The notes under the pieces were generated by a model. It made no database searches, was not told the origin of the DNA, and saw nothing but the letters and a program-made list of their open reading frames with translations. Positions 46,574 through 57,967 of a stretch of 64,000 nt of DNA are shown piece after piece (position 1 is the stretch's first letter; each line of letters starts with the position of its first letter). A program made the translations under genes and the position numbers. The DNA is taken from positions 10,482,010-10,546,009 of the forward strand of contig NC_092690.1 in the NCBI RefSeq assembly GCF_964275005.1, given 5' to 3'. This DNA comes from Diadema setosum. Lineage: Eukaryota; Echinodermata; Echinoidea; Diadematoida; Diadematidae.

Positions 46574-47353
46574 CCCTATTCTAACTGGGCTATTTGAGAC
46601 CCAGTTTTTACTGGGGGGGGGGGGGGGGTCAATTTGACCCCCCCTCCAGATCTCGGCCACCGATCGCGCGATCGCCGCAAAATTTTGCCTGAACATAGAG
46701 CCGGATGTCAACTACAAGATTACATGGTCATACAATAGAAAAATTTTGATTTCATACTTTTTAATAAATTAATTATGCAAATTAACGCATAAAATCATAT
46801 TTTCACCTATAACTCCATCAAAAAGACTGAAGGATTATTAAATTTTTGTGTCAGAGTTCCTCAAGACACATCAAACAATTTTCTTGTAAAAAAATAGCGC
46901 AATCAAAATCATTTTCTTTTGTTTTTTATTGTTTTGTTAATTTCTTATGTATTTTATTGTTTTTTCGATCTTTTGTTTTCTATTGTTTTTTTGCCAAAAT
47001 TTGTTGGAGGCACTTTTTCAAGCTTATTTACATTAGAATTGATGTATTTCAATGCTTAAAAGTTGAAATAATCTAATTTATATCAATTAAACAAAAAACC
47101 ACAGTTTGCATTGGATTTGCACACGAAATCATGAATTTGAGCGGTTTTCGGGTTGACATGCATTTGCAAAACATTGCATAACTTCAGAACGGTGTACCCG
47201 GACATCGCAAATTTGGTCTCAAAATATGCGGGAGACTCAAATGAAAAAAGTCATGAAACGACGCGGCAAAATCTTTGCGCGTTGTGGAATCGTGGCGCGA
47301 AACGTCGAGGGGGGGGGGGTCAATTTGACCCCCCCCCCCCAGTTAGAATAGGG
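46574..47353. mobile_element. piggyBac-type non-autonomous element, TTAA duplication
   Basis: CCCTATTCTAACTGGG is perfectly inverted at the right end, and TTAA flanks both sides (46570-46573, 47354-47357). Just inside each end is a poly-G / GTCAATTTGAC / poly-C hairpin. CCC-starting TIRs in TTAA are the piggyBac signature. No transposase. Related pieces occur at 47905-49030, 53707-53900 and 62195-62345. Confidence 0.8.
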
Positions 47354-47904
47354 TTAATGATGTCATCAAGGAGGCTAATGTGTCATTGTTGCTTGCTTCG
47401 AACCCCTCGACATTGACCGCAATATAGTCTTTTGAATAGAAAAGTCTGAGGTGATATCGGCGGATTCGAGAGAGAAATAATTTTGTCAGATTTATCAGTA
47501 TGGTGTCGTGGTAACCATCGAAGTCCTCACCATCTGTTGATGATGACACTCAACACGCATGCGCAACATTGCAGACAGAGAATGATTGACACGCCATCCG
47601 CCAATCGAGTGCATCGACTACCACTGAATTCGATGTATTTTATAGCAGTTGGCATCAGTTATTGTAATCACGTTTTGTGAACTTCACGATTGCCTACTTA
47701 GATGTGCACAATTTATAACAATAGGCGGCGCTGGCCATGGGCGGGGTAGTATCGTAAACACACCCCTTTCGTGAAGAAAGTTTTCAGTGTGTGCCTGTGA
47801 AAATGGTACCCTGCGCTCTCTCTTGAGTTTTTGTTGCCCGAGGCGCGGCGAGGAATTAAATTTTGTTCTCCGGACGTTGTCAAAGGTAAGGTCGGTTAAG
47901 CGGG

Positions 47905-49030
47905 GCTTAAAAACCTATTCCCACCGGGGGGTTGCCACTCTTCCCCCCCCCCCCCGACGTTTCGTGTGATTATTCCGTAACGCATGATGCTCTCGCCGCG
48001 ACATGTTATATGATTTTTTCTTCCAAGTATCGCGCAACTTTTGAGACCAAATTTGTCGCTAGCGTGCATACCGTTTTGAAGCTACGCCCCTTTGAAATAA
48101 ACAATAAAATACATACGAAATAATTATGCAGAAGCCGAATTTTTGCTTCAATATTATTGTTGTGGACATTGAAAAGAATATGTTCACCAAAAATTAGAAG
48201 TCTTGGAGCTTTATTTTTAAATTTACAGGCAAAAAGTTATTTTTGCATAAATTAGCATAAAATTAATATAAAATACATAGTTTAAAATTTGAAAAATCTA
48301 ACTATACAGTCTTGTAGATTACATTGGTCTTGGGGTTATAGTGCAAACTTTTGCGAGGATCGCGTGATCCACGACTGAGATTTGAAGGGGGGGGGGGGGT
48401 CAGGTCCCTCAAATATGTCCAAAAAACCGGTGGGATTTGGGTTAACCCCCACCCCCTTGACATTTTCCAAGACCATTCCGCTGCGCGAATTTTTACTTTC
48501 AAGTCACGCACAGCACACTTTGAAACCATTTTCGCGAAAATCGGGCATATCGTTACGACGGTGCGCGACCTTTTTTTACATGCTTATCAGATCGAAAATG
48601 GCTCAAAAGTGATTTCGTTTGCAAAGTCTATGGAAATGGAGTTTTCTCACCTCATTAATAAAGATGATTATTTTTTACATTCATTGGATGATAAATTATT
48701 TTAGCATAATTATGCTTGAATTAGGTTCTGTCATAAGTTTTGCGGAAAAAATTACAACAAAAGACAGAAAACAAGAAATATAGAAATTCATCAAACAATA
48801 CAATACAAAAAAAAACTAATTTTGATACCATGGGTTTTTTTTTTCAACTTCATTGTTAAGAATGCTACAAAGAATTTTATCACCAAATAATAGGATTCTT
48901 GGAGCAAAATTTATGATTTCTCGCAAATATTAGCATTATCATGTTTTTTTAATAGTTATAGTTTATGGCGATTGCGCGATCGACGGCCGAGATCTCGAGG
49001 GGGGAGGGTTGATTCAACCCTCTCCTTGTT
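47905..49030. mobile_element. Decayed relatives of the 46574 element
   Basis: The shared 20-base phrase gcgcaacttttgagaccaaa (near 48031) also occurs at 62230. Near 48968 the block cgattgcgcgatcg ... gccgagatctcgag is the inverted equivalent of 46640-46680. Long G runs at 48389-48401 match the hairpin. Boundaries are unclear. Confidence 0.5.
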
Positions 49031-49559
49031 ATTTCTTTGTATACATTTTGAATGTTGAATTGTGATTTCTGCCAATACGACACACTTCTATGTCCCGTCT
49101 ATGTACGAGTACTCACACTAGATAATTAATTTGCACTGATCGTTTCTTTTTTTTTTTGTCATGAATTAAATACGACATATTCCACTTTAGAAATCACAGG
49201 AAATCTGGACAGTTCAATCTTTTGATTTGACTTTATATGTCTCTTCTCTCTTAATCTTGTCTACAACAGTCTCTTCTGGGAGTTCGCACGCATAATAATA
49301 AAGAAAGGCCAGCAGAAGGAGATATAAAAGGCCTAAGTACTCGAACAGTTCACTTCTAAAAAGAAAGAAAGAAAGCAACTAAGTGAAGCAAGAAAAAAGA
49401 TGAATCGTTCAAAATTACAAAATGACAGTCAAAAAGGAAAATAACTAAGATGCTAGTTACATTCGCCTGTGGTGACCACAACACAGCTTTTTCAAAAACT
49501 CTGCAAGACCGTTTAGGGCCTATATAGTAAGTACGCGGAGTCTGACCCAAACTACAATA

Positions 49560-52045
49560 TGTAATTAAAGTTGGTGATATTTTTGCTCTGATATATCTGA
49601 TTATATGCCCATTTTTAGCATCAATAAGGGGAAGTCACTCACAAATAACAAGAAGAATGATACAGTGTTTAGGCGTGTGATAACAGATGAAAGAGTTCAC
49701 ATTTTAAAGCAAAATCTTCTTGTAATTGACTGGTCTTTTCTTTATAGTCTAAATAGTGCAGATGATAGTTACAATTATTTCTTGAGTGTTTTCTCTGATT
49801 TGTATGAATTTCATTTTCCTCTTGTTCAGATGAGCATGAAAAAGAAGTGTAAAAAACCTTGGATCACCCAGGGTCTTCTGAAGTCTATAAATTATAAAAA
49901 TAAACTTTATTGTATACATTAAACATAGAAATGAGGCAAATAGAAAGAAGTATGTAGACGTATTGACTACTTTAGTTCGTACAAAATATAAGAAAAAAAA
50001 ATACGATGTTTTTAAAAATACTTAGAAATATTCGGAAGACTTGGTCTCACATAAATGAGTTACTTTGGAGGGGAAAAGAGATCTCATACCAGATGAAATG
50101 TTCCATGGAGACACACACTTAAAATCAGACTTAGCTAAAGCAGAGTATTTTAATAAGTATTTCATTAATTTGCCTGCAAGAATTAGCAGAGAAATTCCAC
50201 CTGTACAGACATCATTTTGTAAATTATTTGTTAAATTAGGATAACTGATCCTCTTTATTTTAGAGACCAACATCTGTGCATGAGATTGTGAAGTTTGCTT
50301 TACCTCAAAACCATCCAAGTCATCTAGCTCAGATGAAATTTCTCCTAGCATTGTAAAAGATTGTATTCATGTTAATTATTGCAGATCCGCTTTGTGACAT
50401 ATTCAATAAGTCAATGCCTCAAGGTTTGGTTCCCAATAAGTTAAAGATAGCAAAAGTAGTTCCAGTGTACAAAAAGAATGATCGTAAATACATTGAGAAT
50501 TATTGACCCATTGCCTTGTTACCAATATTCTCAAAGATTCTGGAGATAATAGTTTATAAAAGATTGAATGACTTTTTGCTTCTTAATAATATTTTGATCC
50601 CCAAGCAATTTGGCTTTCGTAAAAAATTCCTCCACTAGTATGGGCGTTTTAAATTTATACCCCAGTCACACTAGACTAGAGGCGGAATGAGCCGGAATGC
50701 CGTTGGAATGAAAATTCTTCCTGCATTCCTGCAAATTTGAAGTGCATTCAAAAAAATTCTGACGACATTCTCAGTGCGTTCCAAGCATTCGGGCCCATTC
50801 TTGTGGCCAGCCCGAATGTTTTAAGCATGCTTAAAATATTCGAGGAGCATTCGAAGGGGAGAAATATCGATTTGCATTCGAATGGTATTCTAATTGGACT
50901 CTGGTTGCATTCTAAATATTCCTTCGGCATTCTGACAACATTTGAAACAATCTGACCTCATTTGAGGGAGAATCGGAAAGTCAAATCATCTCAGATGATC
51001 AAATGCTCATACAATTACTCCCAGTTTAATTAGCGAAAAGGTTAGAGTAAAGATTAGAGTTAGGGTTAGGTTTGGAGTTAAGAGTTTGGGTTAGGATTAG
51101 GATTAGGTCAGGATTAGGAGTAGGCCTAGGGTTAGGGTCACGGGAAGGGTCTGGGGTAATTACACAGAGGGTAATTATGACACTCTCTTTCAAGGAGGTC
51201 TTGCTGGAGGGCAGCAATTTGTAGCAGAGCAACATGGTCCCAGGATGATCGGGTTGACACTGGTGAAAATCACCATTTTATACGTTGTCGGACACCATTC
51301 CTGTGGCGTTCTTGACACACATGGGACATTCGTGTTGCATTCTAAATACGTTCTAGGTGTACTGTATTCTAATCTTGCGGGCTGCATTCTGTTGAATTCG
51401 TGAACATTCAAAGTATTGGTAGCCATTCCGGGAACGTTCTGACCGCATTCGAAATGAGTTTGTACTGCATTTCGACCATCAGACTTCGGGCAGTAATCGA
51501 ACCGTGGTCGTGCGGCATTTGAAGTGTTTCCTAAAAATTCTGACCGCATTCAAACAACATTCTGAATATTCCTACAGCATTCTGAATATTCCTTCAGTGT
51601 TCCAAGTACATTTGAGCAGCATTCGGGAGCTAATTCATTCGGAATGTGCAAAAATGATTCAAGAAGTGTTCGAAGTGCATTCCAAGTATTCGAACAACAT
51701 GCCTACCAAGCTGTGAGAAATTGAATTTTTCTCCCGAATGTGACGCGAATTTTGAAAATTCTTAATTCCGGCTGGTTCTGCTTGATTCATGCCGATTCCG
51801 AATTAGTGTGACGGGGGTACTGTATTAGTAAATACAATCATTAGTGCAATTGATGATGGGAAGTACTGCCTTGGAGTATTTTTAGATTTGTCAAATGCAT
51901 TTGACACTAGTGACCACAATATATTCTTCAACAAACTTGAACGCTATGGTGTTTGAGGAATAGCTTTGAATTGGTTTAAAAGTTATTTGGAAGAAAGATT
52001 ACAATATTTGTTGTTGTTAATGGTGCCAAATCACAATCCAGGTCC
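49560..52045 (+). pseudogene. LINE reverse transcriptase pseudogene (interrupted)
   Basis: Reading through frameshifts shows the end of the AP endonuclease (SDYMPIFSI), the linker with KKPWITQGLLKSI, RT blocks LKIAKVVPVYKKND, PIALLPIFSKILEI and QFGFRK, then after an insertion VFLDLSNAFDTSDHN (motif A) and GIALNWFKSYLEERLQY. Several stops and frameshifts make it dead. This order fits the CR1/L2/jockey-like group; the clade is not resolved. The frame breaks at 50658-51824 and resumes exactly, and the copy ends at a hAT-like insertion at 52054. Confidence 0.75.
50658..51824. mobile_element. CCCAGTCACAC-type TIR element in the LINE, TTA duplication
   Basis: TACCCCAGTCACACTAG on the left and inverted CCCCGTCACACTAATTCGG on the right, with TTA on both sides. 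Removing element and one TTA restores the LINE frame ...MGVLNL-VNTIISAID. The interior is dominated by the word GCATTCNGAA(T)/ATTCGGAATG in both orientations, plus a TTAGGG-like patch at 51040-51145. No coding frame is credible. Confidence 0.8.
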
Positions 52046-52053
52046 GTTACCGG

Positions 52054-53580
52054 CAGTGGCGTATCTAGGGGGGGGGGGGGGGCAAGGGGGGCACGTGCCC
52101 CGGGCGCCACTCCTCGGGGGCTCAAAAAACGAAAAAAAAAAAAAACGAAAAAAAAAAAACGAAGAAGAAAAAAAAAGAAAAAAAAACCGAAGAAGAAGAA
52201 GAAAAAAAAGGAAAAAAAAGAAGAGAAAAGAACAAGAGCAAGAACAAGAACAAGAAAAAAAAAAAAAAAACTCGCCCGGAAAGGGGGGGGGGGGCAGAAA
52301 ACCAAATCAAACAAGATAAAAACAAGACATGATGATGACGCGGGCAAAATGACAATGTTTATTATCTGTGTTCACACAAGAATTCCATGTTCTGTAAGTA
52401 AGTTGAACTACAAAAATTTTCGGCTCGCTCGCTGTACTCGCTCGCCAAAACTTATATAAAAAAGAAGGTAAGAACAAAACGTGATGATGACGCGGGGAAA
52501 ATGACAATGTCTTTTGTGTTCACACATGTCATTTTATATTTAGCAGGCAAAATGTTTCACAGAGCAGCGGCTGCAATTTCTTTCGTTCTGAAGCGATCGC
52601 CAATTGGATCAAAAGAAGGCGCCAAGGGTTTCGAACAAACGGGGGGGGGGGGCGCAAAAAACCCCAAGATAAGAACAAAACGTAATGATAACGCGGAAAT
52701 ATACAAATTTCGGCTCACTCGCTCGTACTAATTTAGAGTATTTTTTTCAAGTCCTCAGTTTGTTGGTATTGATCGTTATCTATATTATAATGTCGTCACC
52801 ATATCTTAATTAGAATTGTAAGATTTAAGAAGCAAAAAATGACAAGAATTCCATGTTTTGTAAGCTGAAATACAAAATTTTTTGGCTCGCTCGCTGCGCT
52901 CGCTCGCCACAATTTATCCAAAAAAAGAGAGATAAGAACAAAACGGGATGATAACGCGGAAATATACAAATTTCAGCTCAGTCGTCAGTTTGTTGGTATA
53001 AATCGTTATCGTCGTCACTATATCTTTATTAGAATTGTAAGATTTAATAAGCAAAAAATGACAAGAATTCCATGTTTTGTTGGCTGAAATACAAATTTTT
53101 CGGCTCGCTCGCTGCGCTCGCTCGCCAAAAAAAAAAAAAAAAAAAAAAGAGAGAGATAAGAACAAAACATGATGATTACGCGGAAATATACAAATTTCGG
53201 CTTACTCGCGCGTACTAATTTAGAGTATTTTTTCTAAGTCCTCAGTTTGTTGGTATAAATCGTTATCTATAAGGCCGTCACTATATCTTTATTAGAATTG
53301 AAAGATTTGATAAGCAAAAAATGACAAGAATTCCATGTTTTGTAAGCTAAAACACAAAAATTTTCGGCTCGCTCGCTGCGCTCGCTCGCCAAAATTTATC
53401 AACACTCATTACATTTAAATCAATCTCAAAAGACCCCTTTTAAGTGCTTTAAAAAACATATCATGTGGACTTTGTTTAAAGTCCCTACCGGGATGGGGTT
53501 GGGATTGAACACTTTTTCAGAAATTAGGGGCGCAATTTTCGCGCTTGCCCCGGGCGCCATTTTCCCTAGATACGCCACTG
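52054..53580. mobile_element. hAT-like non-autonomous element (copy 2), 8-bp duplication
   Basis: CAGTGGCGTATCTAGGG ... CCCTAGATACGCCACTG, flanked by GTTACCGG on both sides (52046-52053, 53581-53588). Same family as 19439-21551, with four GCTCGCTCGCTGCGCTCGCT units and purine-rich A/G tract near 52130-52270. Inserted in the LINE at the position encoding NGAKSQSRSVT. Confidence 0.85.
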
Positions 53581-53588
53581 GTTACCGG

Positions 53589-54879
53589 TACCGTTTTTGA
53601 TTTATATAAATCATGGTCTGTATCTCAACCCAAATGGGTGCAATTTTATGACAGAACTGTAATGCAGATTGAGGTGACCCTTGCAGTGCATGGTAAAATT
53701 TGCAGACTTAACCCTAACTTACCTGGGCTATTTTGTGAGCTTAAAGTCCGGGGGGTGCATAATGGCCCCCTTATGTATGATCTCGGCCGCGGATCGCGCG
53801 TTCGTTACGAAAATTGACACGCGAGTGACTCACGATGCAATCTATTAGGCTATGTAGATAAATTTCAATAAATTTTAATAAATTTCAATAATTGTCCCTA
53901 AAAGAGACAATAGATATTACAAAAAAAGGTATTCATACAAATGAAACACGTAAAATACTGACATCAAGAAACGAGGTCATACGACAGGACATGTAAACCT
54001 ACAGACTGGGCAAGCCGTAAACATAACCTCACAACAAAACACAGATGATCAGGGTTCGGTATTCACACACTCTCTTTCGACACCTGCCTCACACACTATC
54101 ACACGCCCTTTCGCTCTTTGTCACTTTCACTGGCTCTTTCTGTCATGTTTTGCATACGCACCACTACGCTCACACGATGAATTAGTACATTATCAGACCT
54201 GCTGATTTCCTATTCTCGTTACACCCCAGTGATCACTCTCGTGCACCTAATCATCAAAGCCTATACTGATCAATGAGATTCTTCTCGGGAGATATGCACA
54301 ATGAATGCCTATTGAAATATATTGCACTGAATTAATTACGGGGGATTCTAAAATGTGCAAAGTATATATAATTCCACTCCCAAACAAATAGGGTGAAAAA
54401 CAGCAAAACATGTTCCAGACAATGAATTGGTGTAGTTGAGCAGAGATAAATAGAAGAATGAGGAAAGAGGGGCATGGGTGGGAAGGAGAGATAGGGCGGA
54501 AAAAACAGGGAGGATAAAAAAGAAGGAAATAAGAAGGTGTACACCAACAGAGCGCCTATACAATATTGGGTGGGATATACATGCCTGCGAGAACCAAGGG
54601 AGGTTAAGAGAGAAATAGGAATCTGAGTGTCTGCTGCAGCAAGAGATCCTAATAAAGTTGTGGCATGTCGCCTTTTATTATTAGCACTTTTTTGGATATC
54701 TCAGCCATTTGAAAACCAATTTTCATCAAATATATGTTGAATCCTTCTTAAAATTACATGCTCTTTCATATTTCATAAGAGGCTTTTCATTATCTCACTC
54801 AGAAATGTTCAAAACATGAATCCCCACCTCAACCAGTACTGTACAGTCCTTTTAAGAATAAGATACATACATATTATAC
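53589..54879. other. Intergenic sequence with a piggyBac-type fragment
   Basis: 53707-53900 (ttaaccctaacttacctggg, tctcggccgcggatcgcg) resembles the 5' end of 46574-47353. The LINE reading does not continue past 53590. The rest is unassigned. Confidence 0.4.
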
Positions 54880-55275
54880 TCGGGGCCGGCAGAGCATTTT
54901 CAAAAGTGTGGAGGCCCACTTCCGGGTTTCATGAGCTAACAAGCGAAAAAAAAAAAAAAAAAAAAAAGGTCCTCTGCTCATCTTTCTCCTTCCACTTTCG
55001 TGTTTCTTCAGCAAACAAGCAAAAAACAAACAAAAAAAAGTCCTCAGCTCATCTCTTCCTTTCCACTTCCTGGTTTCTTCAGCTGACAAGCGAAAAAAAA
55101 AAAAAAAAAAAAAAAAAGGTCTTTACCGGAACAGCATAACCTTACTCTATCCCGCACCTACCTACTTTCGGGTTAAAAAAAGCGTGGGGGCCAAAGTGAT
55201 GACACCTAATGTATTCCTTTGTATGGTGCACAAAAAGTGTGGGGCCCCCACGGCCCCCTCGGTTCCGCCGGCCAT
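54880..55275. mobile_element. GGCCGGC-ended repeat with three tandem units
   Basis: Begins cggggccggcagagc and ends ttccgccggcc, a short inverted pair. The inside holds three copies of a unit of about 85 bp: ctcatct.tcctt.ccactt..g.tttcttcag..aacaagcaaaa, ending in A runs. Its 3' part is shared with 8195-8325. Confidence 0.5.
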
Positions 55276-55279
55276 GATA

Positions 55280-55388
55280 CTATTACACACAAGTACAAAA
55301 GTTGAAATGAGCTGAATGGAGGATCACAGCCAAGACTGAAATGGATTTAGCCATTAAACATACCTAAGAGGTAGCTGTATTATGGTTT

Positions 55389-55425
<37 letters not shown>

Positions 55426-56135
55426 GAAGATAGATACATTCCATATACAAACTTGTACAAAGTAAATGCATCAACCGGTAACTACAGCTCATCGAGAATA
55501 ATAAGACACAAGGAATATGGTATTACATAAACATAATTTTTCTCGATGTTGTACAAGTTTTTCCTCCTGTATATGCATTCACTTTATACTACATAAAAAA
55601 AGCAGCATCGCTTTTTCAGGCTATCCGAACATAGAAAATGACTGAAGTGGTTCACACACTGTGTAAATCACACACATGTTGCATACACTCCTTTAATATA
55701 CATTTCCCCTTTAACTAGCAAGTAAAAAAGTTAAAATGAGCTGAAGAGAAGATCATGGCAAGGCTAAAATGGATTTCAGCAATTAAATGCACCAGAGGTA
55801 GTTTTAAAGATGTAATTTATGAGCAAAACATACAGCAAAGCTTCATATTACAATGTACATGTATCTAAGCTACAATGTACATGTACATCAAAATTCATAA
55901 GACACAAGAAATATATGTATCCTAGTACTAATTACTTTTTTTTTCCAATGTTGTAACATTTTCACCTCCTGTACAGTCATGCATTTCCCACATACCTATT
56001 ATATTCCACTAAAAGCAATACAGCTAGATTTAAGAAAAAAAAAACACCAGATCACTTTTGTCAGGTTTTCTGAACATGAAAGGCGACCCTGGTTCACACA
56101 CTGTTTAAAGCACACACATGTTGCATACATTTATT
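55280..56135. repeat. Direct duplication of about 430 bp
   Basis: The phrases gttgaaatgagctgaatgga...atcacagccaag and ggttcacacactgt...cacacacatgttgcatac occur at 55300 and 55650, and again in the same order at 55730 and 56090. A CA microsatellite (55391-55422) lies in the first copy. Confidence 0.65.
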
Positions 56136-56645
56136 TATTGAAAGGTTTATTTATTCATATCACATCTCGTAGCCCGAGGGCTAAACTGTGTGTAATATTA
56201 CATAAAATATATACATATAAATATTCAAATATTCAGACGGTTACAGAATAAAGCATTTGAACGTGTGATAGAAATGAGTGTGAAAATATCATAAGTACAC
56301 AAATCAATAAGTTGAGCATTATCCGATATATATCATGCAAGATATGGACATATTCCACATTTGTCAAAACAAGCAGAACTATATAAAAAAATACTGTGAC
56401 GACTGGTTTGCCTCTACCCCAATAAAACTACAAAACATCACACACAAAACATCAGGTTTGCATGACTGATAATAACCAAAAATAAGATATCTAGAAATGT
56501 GATTGCACAACCCCCAATATAATTATATCAACTGTGTTCCATATTTCATAACCAAATTTTATTCTAATGACTAGATTATCACGTGAAACATATACCCTAG
56601 CACTCTCATCCGACCCCTACATAACCCCATGACCCACATTCTTCT
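56135..56645. other. No recognised feature
   Basis: AT-rich sequence between local duplications. Confidence 0.3.
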
Positions 56646-56649
56646 TTAA

Positions 56650-56734
56650 CCCGTTGAGGACGGTTTGATTTTGCTACAACACACACTTCCCATAGACACC
56701 TGCCCAAGTATACTCGGGACTCGTCCTCAACGGG
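56650..56734. mobile_element. 85-bp TTAA MITE
   Basis: CCCGTTGAGGACG and inverted CGTCCTCAACGGG, with TTAA directly outside both ends. It is one of the smallest complete elements in the window. Confidence 0.8.
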
Positions 56735-56924
56735 TTAAACGTCATCCAAATAACATCAAATTAACAAAATAGTTCCTCTAACTGTCCAAAAAATATACAT
56801 AAAAATATACATAAAAATGTCATATTTCTCCATTCAGAATTGCAGATTTAAGAGGAAAATATTAGCGTTATGGGGGTGATTTTCAAAGTAAGTATCAATA
56901 CAGAAGAGATGTAGAGTACAGATA

Positions 56925-57770
56925 CGAGAGGGATAGAGGGAGAAGGAGAGATAAAGATGGGAATAAGTAGGTATGTGTATATACATGTATACAGGTATAC
57001 ACAATACACACAAATACACAGCCATTTGCATGTACACACATATGTACGAACCTTTGTATAAGGGGGGGGGGGGTAGGGCTATAAAAATAACATATTTATG
57101 TACTGCGTAGCTTTCTCAGTAAAATACATGTCATAAACCCCACATATTTTTCAATAGATATTGGGAAAATAGAAAGATACTCGGTGATGAACAGCAACAT
57201 AATCAAAAAAGTGGCCCCATCAAAATGATAACATTATCAGTGAAAGCTTTCGCCTGCCGGAGCAGATGAGAAGGACAAGACAAATTGGATAAAAAAAGGG
57301 GTCTAGCAAATATTTGGATGTGTATAATATTATAATACATCATACAGGTATACACATACATACATACACAGACATATGCATGTACATACATAAATACAGG
57401 TGTTTGTATGGGGGTGCAGAATGAAAAAGTGACAAATTTATATCCTATTTAACTTTCACAATACCTAAATACATGTACATACATACATATCGTGTACCAC
57501 ACATATAAAAATTGCAAAGATAAGGAGATACAGCAACGTGATAGGGAAGGTGGACCCATCAAAATAAGAACAGAGTCAATGAAAGCTTTCACCTGGTAGA
57601 GCAGATTGGAAGAACAGGGTAGAATGGGTAAAAGAGGGGTCTAAAAGATAGAGAGGGAGAAGGAGAGATAAAGAAAGGAATACGTGAATGTGTGTATGTG
57701 TGTATGCACACATAGGTACATTACAAACACAGCCATATGCATGCACAACCTTACTCAGAAGTCCAATGAT
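56925..57770. repeat. Tandem-like array of 350-380 bp units
   Basis: Shared phrases (ggagaaggagagataaaga, cacagccatatgcatgtacac, catcaaaatga, caatgaaagctttc.cctg, gagcagat) recur about three times in the same order. Purine-rich strand. Short frames rich in Tyr and Leu on the minus strand are translations of the array. Confidence 0.6.
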
Positions 57771-57967
57771 GACGTAATCAGGAAAGTCATCCAAAAGAAA
57801 ATAGCATAATGAAAATCATTTGTGTTATGTAATCGGGTAATAATATAGAGGTTATATATGACCTTGATAAGCTTTTCTGAACAGGAAAGGAGGATGTTAA
57901 AAAGAGAGAAAGAATTAAAAGGCTGAAGGAGAGAGAGGAAAAAAAAAAACTGTAAGGAATGAGTATG

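Noticed and set aside
50022..50351. Minus-strand 109-residue frame
   Set aside because: Antisense to the decayed LINE reverse transcriptase, whose plus-strand motifs are clear.
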